A DNA stretch of 64,000 nucleotides from the NCBI GenBank assembly GCA_039938515.1, contig JBDUUL010000012.1:1-64000 (forward strand), read 5' to 3'. Under the pieces are notes generated by a model, which was given only the letters and a program-made list of their open reading frames with translations, made no database searches and was not told where the DNA came from. Positions 42,268-50,841 of this stretch are shown one piece after another. Positions within the stretch are counted from its first letter, which is position 1, and each line of letters opens with the position of its first letter. The stretch comes from Nitrososphaera sp. GTDB lineage: Archaea > Thermoproteota > Nitrososphaeria > Nitrososphaerales > Nitrososphaeraceae. Made by a program: the position numbers and the translations under genes.

Positions 42268-42415
42268 GCGGGGAGCCCCATCGGCTGTTACTAATAAAGT
42301 CCACAAGTTACATGCAGACATAAAGGCACACCCTGGCGTTCAGATTTTTCTACGTGAATCTAATAATGCAGAATGGTTAGCCAATAAGTAAATACCTTCT
42401 CGCACTGCGGTAGCC

Positions 42416-42667
42416 ATGTCTGAACAAAAGCGTGAGGACTCCGCTTCAGTTGAGGATCCAATGAGTCCAGAGAATATCAATGCTCGCGAGCCAGCGGCAG
42501 TCGATCGAGAAATGTCGGACCAAAAAATAGTCGACAAGGGAAGCACAGGAACAAATGCTGAAGAGGGGTCGGAAATAGTACAAAAAAGCGGCATGGCAAA
42601 GGGAACGGACGGTGCCTGGCAGACTGGCAACACATACGAGCAAGGCGCTGCCGGAACTAACCAGTAG
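42416..42667 (+). CDS. Small acidic disordered protein
   Basis: An 83-residue polar sequence without hydrophobic core (SEQKREDSASVEDPMSPENI and on, ending GAAGTNQ). It is probably intrinsically disordered. A TAAGTAAATACC box lies ~24 nt before the ATG, and an oligo-T tract follows its stop. I do not recognise it. It may interact with partners through charge. The antisense frame at 42340-42753 is less credible. Confidence 0.55.
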   Translation: MSEQKREDSASVEDPMSPENINAREPAAVDREMSDQKIVDKGSTGTNAEEGSEIVQKSGMAKGTDGAWQTGNTYEQGAAGTNQ

Positions 42668-42688
42668 ACGTGGCAATCTCTAGCTGGG

Positions 42689-42700
42689 TTTTTTGTTTTT
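42689..42700 (+). terminator. T-rich terminator
   Basis: TTTTTTGTTTTT lies ~22 nt after the stop of the small acidic gene. Confidence 0.5.
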
Positions 42701-42803
42701 CGACAGGTGATAATCAACGGCAAAATCAAAATCATGTGAGCGTAACAACACAAACGAGGAAATTCCTAAAGAAGCAATAGTAACACCGGAACAGGAACAC
42801 CCT

Positions 42804-42926
42804 GTGCAGACGACCATAAGGCCCGAAGAGGTCGAAAGCAAGGATGAGCGCGACTATGACGCACTGACGACAGTCGACCATGATGAGGACTCGGACGACA
42901 ATCCGGATTATGACCCGGCGGTTTAA
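42804..42926 (+). CDS. Acidic peptide frame, possible tiny gene or remnant
   Basis: From a GTG at 42804 a 40-codon frame reads QTTIRPEEVESKDERDYDAL and ends in an Asp-rich tail (DEDSDDNPDYDPAV), 15 nt before the HerA-like start. The same frame stays open upstream (EEIPKEAIVTPEQEHP) without a start codon until a stop, so a longer gene may have lost its start or carry a frameshift. The strongly protein-like acidic composition argues it is or was coding. Confidence 0.35.
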   Translation: MQTTIRPEEVESKDERDYDALTTVDHDEDSDDNPDYDPAV

Positions 42927-42941
42927 TGCAGTTCACCGGCA

Positions 42942-44651
42942 GTGAAGGGATTGGCCAATAAAAGCAAGAGATACTCCCTTAACCATTCAGCCTATCTCAA
43001 GAGAATTGGCACAACACTGGCGGAGGAGCGCTTTCGGAATACCAGCGACGGTTTTTGGTTTGCGCTGGAGCGGGATGTAATTGTAAACCCTTTTGACTTT
43101 GTCACGGTTTCAAACGCTCTTGGGACAATTACTGTTGGGATGGTAAAACAGCTCGAAGCGGCGCCAGGCGGATTTAGAAGCGAATCGGCATCTAACGGCC
43201 GCGTAGGTTTCGCAAACCGGCAAGAGAGCGTCATCCTGGCCAGCGTGGCACCGATGGGAAACAGCGGCTACGAGGGCGAATTTGCGAGAAACGTACCCGT
43301 CGAAATGCCGGTGGGGGCAGGCCGTCCGGTCAGATTTTCAAGTGAGCAGGAGGTCCTCTTCGCGCTGGGCACACCGGACATGAAGAATCCCATCCCCGTC
43401 GGTGCGATTGAAATGGCAAACGGCCTGTCAATACCGATTTCCTTTGACGTTTCCTTTCTGCTGGGGCCGGATACCACGCATGTTAATGCCGCTGGAATCT
43501 CAGGCAACAACAAGACAACATACCTGCTCTTTCTCCTGCAGGCCGCCTATCAGAGGTTAGAGGAAACCGCGGTTATCATTTTCAATACCAAAGAACAGGA
43601 TTTGCTGCACATCGACGACGGCGGCAGGGTCAAGACAAAGGACAAGCTGGCGTTTAGCATGGTCGGCATCGACTTGGAACCTTTCGATGACGTGACGTAC
43701 ATGTTGCCGAGGGGACCCGATGGCCGGCCAAATTCTGCTTACCTGCCCAAAAACTCAAAGACTTACTCTTTTGAACTCGGGGACGTTTATGAGAGCCTTG
43801 ACCTGCTCTTTCTTGGAAATCAGAGCTCGCCCTTCCACACTCCACAGCTCATGTCTCTGGCTTCAATACTCAACTACATCTACGAATCCTGGCCTCTGGA
43901 GGCACAGGTGTCCGGAGGTCCGCCAAAAAAAGTCCGGACTTGGAGCGACCTGTCAGAGTTCCGGGGTTATCCTCAGGAAATAGCTGCACACCAATTCACT
44001 CTGCTGCGCTTCTTCGAGAACCTGCGCAGAATCCGCAAGTCCCCGCTTTTTGTTGATCGCAAAAAGACAAGCACTTACCTTGGCGACGAGATAAGGAGGA
44101 TAAGAAACAAGCAGGTATATGTCATCGACATTGCCCGCATCCCATCACTAGACGAGCAGGCGTTTATCGTAGGTGACGTGATGAAGTGCATCGACGAGAT
44201 TTACTCTCTGAAGCGAGCAGAAGGCCCTGATGGAAGAGAAAAGCAAGGCAGAAAATCCCGCATGCGCAAGACCAACGCTCCAAAGTACGTCCTAATCTTT
44301 ATCGACGAAATAAACCGTTTCGTCCCCCGGCTTCCATCAGGCGTAAAGATGGCGCCGGCCGCCGAACAAATAATGAAGACGGTAATGACTGGCGGCTCGC
44401 GGGGCACCGTACTATTCTCTGCGCAGCAGTTCAAGAGCGCAGTACATCAGGGAATCCTTGAAAACACCGGCCTTCACGTGTGCGCGAAACTCGGGTTGCA
44501 GGAGCTGGAGAGCTCTCCCGCCTATTCTGGGCTTGACGAGCACATGAAACTATGCGTCACTAGGCTTAACAGGGGAGAGATGGTGCTCCTACACCCCGCA
44601 CTGCGCCAGCCTGTAAGGATAGTTTTCCCAAGGACGCCTTTGAAACTGTGA
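42942..44651 (+). CDS. HerA-like ATPase (HAS-barrel plus FtsK/HerA motor)
   Basis: A HAS-barrel region (about 35-80, with VIVNPFDFVTVSNALGTITV) precedes the motor. The P-loop reads GISGNNKTT, where a Gly of the usual G-x-x-G-x-G-K-T is Asn. Walker B is VLIFIDEINRFVP, then GGSRGTVLFSAQQ for the sensor motif and NTGLHVCAKL. Such motors pump DNA; classic HerA pairs with NurA, Mre11 and Rad50, none of which are neighbours here. The GTG start lies ~20 nt after a GGTTTAATG box. Confidence 0.85.
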   Translation: MKGLANKSKRYSLNHSAYLKRIGTTLAEERFRNTSDGFWFALERDVIVNPFDFVTVSNALGTITVGMVKQLEAAPGGFRSESASNGRVGFANRQESVILASVAPMGNSGYEGEFARNVPVEMPVGAGRPVRFSSEQEVLFALGTPDMKNPIPVGAIEMANGLSIPISFDVSFLLGPDTTHVNAAGISGNNKTTYLLFLLQAAYQRLEETAVIIFNTKEQDLLHIDDGGRVKTKDKLAFSMVGIDLEPFDDVTYMLPRGPDGRPNSAYLPKNSKTYSFELGDVYESLDLLFLGNQSSPFHTPQLMSLASILNYIYESWPLEAQVSGGPPKKVRTWSDLSEFRGYPQEIAAHQFTLLRFFENLRRIRKSPLFVDRKKTSTYLGDEIRRIRNKQVYVIDIARIPSLDEQAFIVGDVMKCIDEIYSLKRAEGPDGREKQGRKSRMRKTNAPKYVLIFIDEINRFVPRLPSGVKMAPAAEQIMKTVMTGGSRGTVLFSAQQFKSAVHQGILENTGLHVCAKLGLQELESSPAYSGLDEHMKLCVTRLNRGEMVLLHPALRQPVRIVFPRTPLKL

Positions 44652-45071
44652 TCACTTTTTCAGCTTGGCGACTAACTTTGCCTTGTTCTTTTTCACAAGC
44701 GGGATTATCTTTTTGGTGATCAACTGTTCCGTATTGCCAGGTTTTACGTCAAACGACATCAGGAGCACATAATACAAGTCGCCGGACTCGCCGGTAATGG
44801 GAACCGTCGCCCTTATGACCTTCTCATAATGAGATGTCGCAAAGTTGATCTTGCCAAGCATATACTCCCATCGAAGGCGGGTATGCTGCCGGTTTGCCGC
44901 GGTAATTGCGTACTGTGCCCTCTCTTCAGGCGTAAGCAAGGCCTTGAGGCCCTTTCTCTCTGCAATGCCCACTAGCTTGCCGTCATCCTCGGCTATGCCA
45001 ACAAACCTGATGGACTTGTCAAGAGCAACCACCTTGCGGCAGAACTCTGAAAGAAATTCCGTCATCTTCAT
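44652..45071 (-). CDS. Soluble roadblock/profilin-like protein, unknown function
   Basis: A 139-residue protein starting MKMTEFLSEFCRKVVALDKS, with IRFVGIAEDDGKLVGIAERK as a beta hairpin that resembles the roadblock/longin start, and ending in a Lys-rich helix. Such folds often act in small-GTPase or sensor complexes, but here the match is only by look. The ATG at 45071 has an in-frame ATG six bases later. It converges with the HerA-like gene directly at its stop codon. Confidence 0.6.
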   Translation of the reverse strand: MKMTEFLSEFCRKVVALDKSIRFVGIAEDDGKLVGIAERKGLKALLTPEERAQYAITAANRQHTRLRWEYMLGKINFATSHYEKVIRATVPITGESGDLYYVLLMSFDVKPGNTEQLITKKIIPLVKKNKAKLVAKLKK

Positions 45072-45221
45072 CTACCCTCCAGCGGGTAGCTATATTTGAT
45101 TTTCTGGCTTGCGGAGAGCTCTGCCTCAATCGCACTGCCAATCTGCGTAGTATGCAAGTTCGTGCGCGGACTCGTCCTGAATATACACTTATATGCGATG
45201 CTCCAGCCATCCTGTTTTACT

Positions 45222-45614
45222 TTGTCGACGCAGGATCTAGTTGTCATCGAGGATAAAAAGAACTCACTCCTCGGAAGGCGCGAAGTAAAGGCCCTGTTCA
45301 AGGGCGCGGCAGGAACCATGAAGCGCATCGACGCTGCTGAAAAGATTGCTGGTGAGCTTCACATTGACAAGAAGAACGTGATTCCGATTAGCTTGGTCTG
45401 CGAGACAGGCAAGATCGACGTGCATGCATCATTTTACGTCTATGACGATGAAAAGGAAGCACAAAAACAGCTTCCCCGGTTCAGAATGCTGAGGACAATG
45501 CCAAAGGCAGACAGAAAGAAAATTCTTGACGAAGAAAAGGCAGCCAGACTCAAGGCAAAGCAGGCTGCGACTGCCGAGAAGGGTGCAAAGGGCGGCGGAG
45601 GTGCCAAGAAGTAG
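45222..45614 (+). CDS. rps24e: Ribosomal protein S24e
   Basis: The core VVIEDKKNSLLGRREVKALF is the S24e N-terminus, followed by IDAAEKIAGELHIDKKNVIP and the archaeal FYVYDDEKEAQKQ. The C-terminal tail is Lys/Ala/Gly-rich. A TATA box (CACTTATATGC, near 45190) is ~30 nt before the TTG at 45222, giving a 130-residue product. The ATG at 45198 would lie only 5 nt from that box. The stop overlaps the S27ae start by one base. Confidence 0.92.
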   Translation: MSTQDLVVIEDKKNSLLGRREVKALFKGAAGTMKRIDAAEKIAGELHIDKKNVIPISLVCETGKIDVHASFYVYDDEKEAQKQLPRFRMLRTMPKADRKKILDEEKAARLKAKQAATAEKGAKGGGGAKK

Positions 45615-45823
45615 TGGCAGACAAGAAGGCAGCCCCAAAGGGCGAGGTCGCTGTATACAAATTCTACAAAGTCCAGGGGGATAAGGTTACTCGAAGCAAA
45701 CGTGACTGCCCACGGTGCGGCAAGGGCACCTTCATGGCAGAACACAAGGACCGGCTCACTTGCGGCAAGTGCGGATTTACCGAGTTTGTCCACAAGGAAC
45801 AGCAAAAGAAGGGCAAAAAGTAA
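45614..45823 (+). CDS. rps27ae: Ribosomal protein S27ae
   Basis: The 69-residue protein has the four zinc Cys CPRC ... CGKC and the GKGTFMAEHKDRLTCGKCG core of archaeal S27ae. The GTG start overlaps the S24e stop (TAGTG), so they are co-translated. No ubiquitin-like domain is present, as expected for archaea. Confidence 0.95.
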   Translation: MADKKAAPKGEVAVYKFYKVQGDKVTRSKRDCPRCGKGTFMAEHKDRLTCGKCGFTEFVHKEQQKKGKK

Positions 45824-45845
45824 CCTACCTAGCGATTTCTGGGCC

Positions 45846-47537
45846 TCATTTCGCGGCCCTTTTGATTTCGTTCTTTATCGCCAGGGCCACCTGCGGAGTA
45901 AGGACAGGATAAAAGGACTCAAGGTGCCTTCTAGAGCCCGCAAGTTTCTGTACTACCTCCTTTGGATGCAAGCCTTCCGCAAGGTATCCTTGGAAGAACT
46001 TGCGAACGAGCAGGCAGGCAGACTCGGCGCTTGAACTCCGCTTCAGCGCCCAGGAGAGAAATTGCGCAATATCCCAAGCCTGATCCTTGGAATCCCTCGA
46101 GAACTGCTCAAGCTCCGTGAAATAGAGGCTGCCGTCGGACAACAGGATATTCTTGGGCTTTAGGTTGCCAAAACTTGCTCCGTGCGAGTGAACCCTTGAA
46201 ATTTGCTCGCCGGCGATCTCGATAAAAAAATTGTCTCGGGACTGCTCCCCCGACTTCAAGAATTCGGTTATGATTTGTGCCATAGAAACTCCCTCGATAT
46301 ACTGCGTGACGACGAGTTTTCTGTCCAGTACTATCGCTTCTATCTTGGGAGCCCTAAGGCCGACATGTTTCAGGAACCTCAGCCCCTTGTACTGCGTCCC
46401 GAGCAGCACAAGGGGTTCGACACTGTACCTCTTTACCGGGGCAGTCCACACATTTAGCGCCGACCACTTTAGGCTCTTTGAAACGGCAAGCGACTTTACA
46501 ACCAGCTTCCTTACGATATTGGGGCTATCGCTGCTTCCCGCGCTTGTGAGCTCCAAAAGCCTGGTCTGGCTGCTGCTATTTCCAAGCCTCGTCCGTTTTG
46601 AAACCACCAGACCCGCCCCAATCCCTGCCTTCAGGCAGTACTCGTCTATCCAGCCGCGGCTGCTCTCCGCGATGAGTTGGCCTTCTGGCAGCGTGCAAAA
46701 CTGCCCGACGGGATCTGATATTGAGAGCGGCGGCTCAATCCTTGAAGTGCGCCTCCTCAGCTTCGATTCAGCCTCGCCGACCGACCTGTGCATCACCTTG
46801 AGGCCTGCGTATGTGTGCACAAGATATGAGCCAAACTGCTTCAGCCGGCTTGAGAGTTTCAATTGTACAGTCCCTCCTTCGACCTTTATACTCCGCTCTG
46901 ATATGCCGATACGGTCCTTGCCTCGGCTCTCAAAGAGCGCAGGGTCCTCGCCCCTGATTTCTTCAAGCGAGCGCTCGTAACCCAAAAGCGTCGCGCCGAG
47001 ATTTCGGTGGCTATTTGTTCCTGAATAGGTCTTGTAGTAGCTGTACGCAGCGCTTGGATAATGGGCCGACCTTCTCTTTATCTTTGAAAAGTGAATATAC
47101 TCCAGCGGAAAGGCGAGTTCAGTGCACAAGGTTCCTGAAATAGCCGCGAGCTCTTTTGTTTCTTCGAGGATAACCCTCTTTTTGTAGGCCCTTTCCAGCT
47201 CTGTCAGGTACCTGGAGCCCTGCAACGGCTCGTAAACGTGAAGCAGCCTGCCGATTACAAACTCTCCTAGCATGCCTTTTGTCGCGTCGGCTTCAATGGC
47301 GCGTTTATCAATAACAAGCGCGGAGACGTCTCCCCTTGACCTGTCGCGGATGTAGGTGTAGCTTACGCCAAAGGCAAAGCGTTCGAGTACCAGCAGAAGG
47401 TCGATGTCGCTGTCCGGCCTGGAATAGCCCGCAACCCTCGAACCATAAAGACAGGCCGCAACTACAGACCTTCCCCGCGCAAGCCTCGCTATGCATTCGT
47501 GAACAAACTCTAGTTCCGTGGGCGAGATACTAGGCAT
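45846..47537 (-). CDS. Nucleotidyltransferase-kinase fusion, kinase lacking key residues
   Basis: Residues ~28-50 are a MNT/Pol-beta-type nucleotidyltransferase: LYGSRVAGYSRPDSDIDLLL, with G32-S33 and D44-x-D46. A helical middle follows (about 120-330). The C-terminal ~200 residues resemble a Bud32/RIO-type kinase: VVKSLAVSK (ATP Lys region), ISRVHSHGASFGNLKPKN and YFTELEQF, then a WDIAQFL helix. The catalytic Asp of HGD/HRD seems to be Asn and the DFG Asp a Glu, so it may be a pseudokinase. The ATG at 47537 overlaps the previous stop by 8 nt. Confidence 0.78.
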   Translation of the reverse strand: MPSISPTELEFVHECIARLARGRSVVAACLYGSRVAGYSRPDSDIDLLLVLERFAFGVSYTYIRDRSRGDVSALVIDKRAIEADATKGMLGEFVIGRLLHVYEPLQGSRYLTELERAYKKRVILEETKELAAISGTLCTELAFPLEYIHFSKIKRRSAHYPSAAYSYYKTYSGTNSHRNLGATLLGYERSLEEIRGEDPALFESRGKDRIGISERSIKVEGGTVQLKLSSRLKQFGSYLVHTYAGLKVMHRSVGEAESKLRRRTSRIEPPLSISDPVGQFCTLPEGQLIAESSRGWIDEYCLKAGIGAGLVVSKRTRLGNSSSQTRLLELTSAGSSDSPNIVRKLVVKSLAVSKSLKWSALNVWTAPVKRYSVEPLVLLGTQYKGLRFLKHVGLRAPKIEAIVLDRKLVVTQYIEGVSMAQIITEFLKSGEQSRDNFFIEIAGEQISRVHSHGASFGNLKPKNILLSDGSLYFTELEQFSRDSKDQAWDIAQFLSWALKRSSSAESACLLVRKFFQGYLAEGLHPKEVVQKLAGSRRHLESFYPVLTPQVALAIKNEIKRAAK

Positions 47538-48255
47538 AACCGGATCTTCTTTTCCGAAGCCTGATGCTCTCAAACTCGGCGAGCTTGTCCTTGACTGCCT
47601 GCTCCACCTGCAGCCTGGCCATCGCCTCTATCGGGATCTTGATGGTGTTGGCGTCAATTGGGACATGTACAGTCGGGAGCCCCTTGTTCATCCACTGCTC
47701 GATCACCTTGTCTTCAAGCTTGTAGTCCCTGAAGCCGTCGGGAAACCGCGCTGTTATGTGCTTTATCAGCCCGGGATCGGATTTGAAAACTGCCCGCTCA
47801 TCAAGCAGCTTACCCGAGTCAGCATATCTCCCTTCAAATAACGTCCCTGAAATCTCGTCAGAGATTACATTCATTTTTACGATTCTCCCCACAAGCTCCA
47901 GATAGTGCATGAACTCGTGGGCAAGTATGGCATGTATCGTGCCCTTGAGTCCAAATGCAACAAGGGGCGCGGTAACCTGGATGACGACGCGCAGTATGCC
48001 TCCCTCCTGAGCATTGACCACGGGGACAGTACGTGCGAAAAAAATTCCCATGTGTGAGAATTCTGCCGCTGAAGTCGAGACTACAAGGCTTGGCTCGACA
48101 TAGTAGTAGGGATAGTCAAGCCCGGATGCCTTTTCCACCCGGGAGATTCCTTCTCTTACCAGGTCAATTCTGTCTATAATTTTGGAATAAATAGAATCTG
48201 GCAGCTTGCCTGCATCGTGCAAAGAATGTACCTTGTAAAGTGGATCAAAGCTCAA
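47530..48255 (-). CDS. HExxH metallopeptidase-like protein
   Basis: A zincin motif HAILAHEFMHYLEL lies near residue 112-120, where HEFMH gives H-E-x-x-H. The flanking VAFGLKGTIHAI and downstream GRYADSGKLLDERAVFKSD are not typical of a named family. The third zinc ligand could be a Glu or His beyond the motif. The start is TTG overlapping the Pus10 stop (TTGA), so translation is coupled. Its neighbours Pus10 and SRP54 suggest action on ribosome- or tRNA-related proteins, which is inference only. Confidence 0.7.
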   Translation of the reverse strand: MSFDPLYKVHSLHDAGKLPDSIYSKIIDRIDLVREGISRVEKASGLDYPYYYVEPSLVVSTSAAEFSHMGIFFARTVPVVNAQEGGILRVVIQVTAPLVAFGLKGTIHAILAHEFMHYLELVGRIVKMNVISDEISGTLFEGRYADSGKLLDERAVFKSDPGLIKHITARFPDGFRDYKLEDKVIEQWMNKGLPTVHVPIDANTIKIPIEAMARLQVEQAVKDKLAEFESIRLRKRRSGYA

Positions 48256-49460
48256 GCAAATGACAGCTTGTCGGCGTCAGACAAAAATGTTACTGCGAGA
48301 ATGTCAAAATTTACACAGTGGCATTTTGCCCCAATTATCTCCGAGACGCTGGGCTTTGAATACTGCTCGCCTCCGACGAATTGTTTGATCGAAAGGCCAC
48401 CGTCGGCGTCAATTACGAGCATGAATTCGCTATTATCCTTGCTTTGGGCCTTCGTAGCCCTGGCCGCATATACCTTTTTTGTAACCATCCTGCCCTTGTT
48501 CTCAAGGGAAACCTCCTTGCCTGCCAGCGATTGTTGAAGCCTGATAAGGTCTTGCCGCAGTACGGGCCGCTCCGCACGGATTATTATCCTTGTCCTGACC
48601 GCGAACCGGATTTGCGCCTCTATCTGCTCTTCTGAATCGTCCACAAGGGACAGCTTGGCATAGATCCCGGCACCCCTGACGTGCAGCTGCCGGAGCAGTG
48701 CTCTCTTTTTTGGATCAAAGACGCGAACATAGAACGGCCTGCCTCTTCCAAGAACCAGGCTGTCCCGATCCTCGCTGCCAATCCAAGAGTACCTTGGAAC
48801 CTGACCTCCGGTCCTTGACACCAGGGCACGTGAAACGACTGACTCGACAGAGTCGTCGCCTTTCTCGAGGCCTGTAAGCTCGCAGGTTTCGCAACCCCTT
48901 CCCTCGCAATGCCTGCAGCGCTGATGCTTCTGTGCAAACCCGCGGACCTTCTTTGTATAATTGCCCAGAAACATCAGCGGCCTGCTGCGCATCGCAATCG
49001 AGACTGAATTCTCCTTGTCCACGGTAATGCTTATTGTAAGGTCTGGCCTCTGGTAGTCTACGATTCTGCCGGTCGACCGGGCCAGACGCATACCAAGCTC
49101 CCTTGTGAACTGCCCCTTTACGTTTTCAATTCCCCTTATCTTGAGCAGGGCTCTCAATGCGTCCTCGCGCTCGTATATCTGGGTGGGCAACACGGCTCCT
49201 ATCAAGAATGTCTTGAAGTCATAGCGCCCTGAGGCGGCAATTATTTTAGCGGTTATTGAATCAAGTTGGGGCATGAGGCCGCGGCAGATGTCGCATCGCG
49301 CCTCCGCGGTTGGAGGCCTTCGTTGCCTTGGGCGGACTGGCCCTGGATTTCTCTTCAGGCACAGGCGGCAGAGGGAATAGTCGTCCCGCAGCCGAGTCGC
49401 AGGATGCGGGGTCTGTCGTCTGGTCTCCAGCAGGCCCTCATTGCGTTTACCATTATCCAA
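48252..49460 (-). CDS. pus10: tRNA pseudouridine synthase Pus10 (positions 54/55)
   Basis: Archaeal Pus10: N-terminal C-x2-C pair (CRLCLKRNP ... CDICRGLM), a THUMP-like region, and the catalytic segment PRYSWIGSEDRDSLVLGRGR with PF, where the first Asp is the expected nucleophile. It makes pseudouridine at tRNA positions 54 and/or 55. The TTG at 49460 has AGGAG eight bases upstream and overlaps the srp54 stop by 8 nt; TTG 49466 is the alternative. The gene sits inside a five-gene operon. Confidence 0.93.
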   Translation of the reverse strand: MDNGKRNEGLLETRRQTPHPATRLRDDYSLCRLCLKRNPGPVRPRQRRPPTAEARCDICRGLMPQLDSITAKIIAASGRYDFKTFLIGAVLPTQIYEREDALRALLKIRGIENVKGQFTRELGMRLARSTGRIVDYQRPDLTISITVDKENSVSIAMRSRPLMFLGNYTKKVRGFAQKHQRCRHCEGRGCETCELTGLEKGDDSVESVVSRALVSRTGGQVPRYSWIGSEDRDSLVLGRGRPFYVRVFDPKKRALLRQLHVRGAGIYAKLSLVDDSEEQIEAQIRFAVRTRIIIRAERPVLRQDLIRLQQSLAGKEVSLENKGRMVTKKVYAARATKAQSKDNSEFMLVIDADGGLSIKQFVGGEQYSKPSVSEIIGAKCHCVNFDILAVTFLSDADKLSFA

Positions 49461-50841
49461 GACCAAATCTCCTAAAGAAGCCCTGCATGTTTCTGCCCTT
49501 CGACTGCTTCATTATCGCTTTAGAGTTGTTGTAGTGCTTGAGCATCTCTTTCACCTCGCCCTCAGACATACCTGCGCCCCTGGCAATGCGTTTCTTCCGG
49601 GAGTCGTTTATCAGGTCGGGATTTCTCTTTTCCTCCTTTGTCATCGACTGGATTATGAAGCGCCAGCTTTCCATCCTGTCCTGCATCTCATCGAGCTTTT
49701 CGTCGTTTACCATCCCCGAAAAACCCGGCATGTTCTCAATGACGTTTCTAAAACCAATCTTGCTAACCTGTTCCATCTGCATGTAAAAGTCCTCGATTGT
49801 CATCTTGCCACTCATTACCCTCTTTGCCTGATTCTCATCGGCCTGTACCTCAAGTCCCTTTGCCATCTCAAGGAGCGCTTTGATGTCTCCCATACCCAAA
49901 AGCCTCCCTACAAAGCGAGTAGGCGAGAACTGCTCGAGGTCGTCGATGCGCTCACCTGTTCCTATAAACATGACCTTTGCGCCAGTAGCAGTCGAAGCCG
50001 CCAAGGCTCCGCCACCCTTTGCAGTGCCGTCAAGTTTTGTCAGCACAATGCCGCCGACCGGCGCGGCTTTGTGAAACGCCTCAGCCTGGGCCCGCGCTTG
50101 CTGGCCAAGAGTCCCGTCTATTACTAGGAGCACCAGGTCAGGAGTCGAGACCTTGTACATGTCGTTCATTTCTTGGAGGAGGCCTGCCTCTTCCTTGTGC
50201 CTCCCAGCCGTATCAATTATTATGATGTCGAGGTTCTGGGGCCTGAAATAATCAAGCCCTTTTCTTACAATTTCGACGGCGTCCTTGTTTGATTCCTCGC
50301 CGAATACCTCGACGTTTATTTTGCTGCAGTTCATCTTCAACTGAGTCAGCGCCCCCGGTCGCCAGGTGTCCGCTCCAACCACACCGACCCTGTAGCCGTG
50401 CCTTGTAAGCCATCTGGCCAGCTTTGCGGTCACCGTGGTCTTGCCACTGCCCTGGATGCCAAGCATCAGGACGATGTTCTGCTTGCCCGGCTTGAAGAAG
50501 GTGGTAATGCCCGTCTCGTCCTCCTCTCCTGCACCTCCGCGCGCGGACTTGTCGATGGTCTTGATGGTATCGCCGGCATATCCTAGCATCTTTGCAAGCT
50601 CTCCGTAAAGGATGGTTACTATGTGGTCCTTTCTGGAAAGCCCCTTTGGCGGCTGCTCCTTGAGTGACCTTTCCTTGAGCGTCGTCGTAATTGAGAGTAC
50701 AAGTTTTACGTTCACGTCGGACTGCAACAGAGCGCGCTGCACGTCTTTGCATAAGGCATCAATAAGCTCCTCGTTTATGTCAGACGCGCGGACGATTTTT
50801 TTCAGCGCACTCCTAAGGCCATCACGAAGGTTGTCAAACAT
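49453..50841 (-). CDS. srp54: Signal recognition particle GTPase SRP54
   Basis: The N domain begins MFDNLRDGLRSALKKI. The G domain has GIQGSGKTTVTAKLA (G1), DTAGRHKEE (G3) and TKLDGTAKGG (G4). The Met-rich M domain ends the protein (MQMEQVSKIGFRNVIENMPG). It recognises signal peptides on the ribosome and delivers them to the membrane. The ATG at 50841 overlaps the dph6 stop by 8 nt (ATGTTTGA). Confidence 0.97.
   Translation of the reverse strand: MFDNLRDGLRSALKKIVRASDINEELIDALCKDVQRALLQSDVNVKLVLSITTTLKERSLKEQPPKGLSRKDHIVTILYGELAKMLGYAGDTIKTIDKSARGGAGEEDETGITTFFKPGKQNIVLMLGIQGSGKTTVTAKLARWLTRHGYRVGVVGADTWRPGALTQLKMNCSKINVEVFGEESNKDAVEIVRKGLDYFRPQNLDIIIIDTAGRHKEEAGLLQEMNDMYKVSTPDLVLLVIDGTLGQQARAQAEAFHKAAPVGGIVLTKLDGTAKGGGALAASTATGAKVMFIGTGERIDDLEQFSPTRFVGRLLGMGDIKALLEMAKGLEVQADENQAKRVMSGKMTIEDFYMQMEQVSKIGFRNVIENMPGFSGMVNDEKLDEMQDRMESWRFIIQSMTKEEKRNPDLINDSRKKRIARGAGMSEGEVKEMLKHYNNSKAIMKQSKGRNMQGFFRRFGLG

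Noticed and set aside
42340-42753. 137-residue minus-strand frame
   Set aside because: It is antisense to the small acidic gene, rich in Cys and Ser, and lacks a plausible start region.
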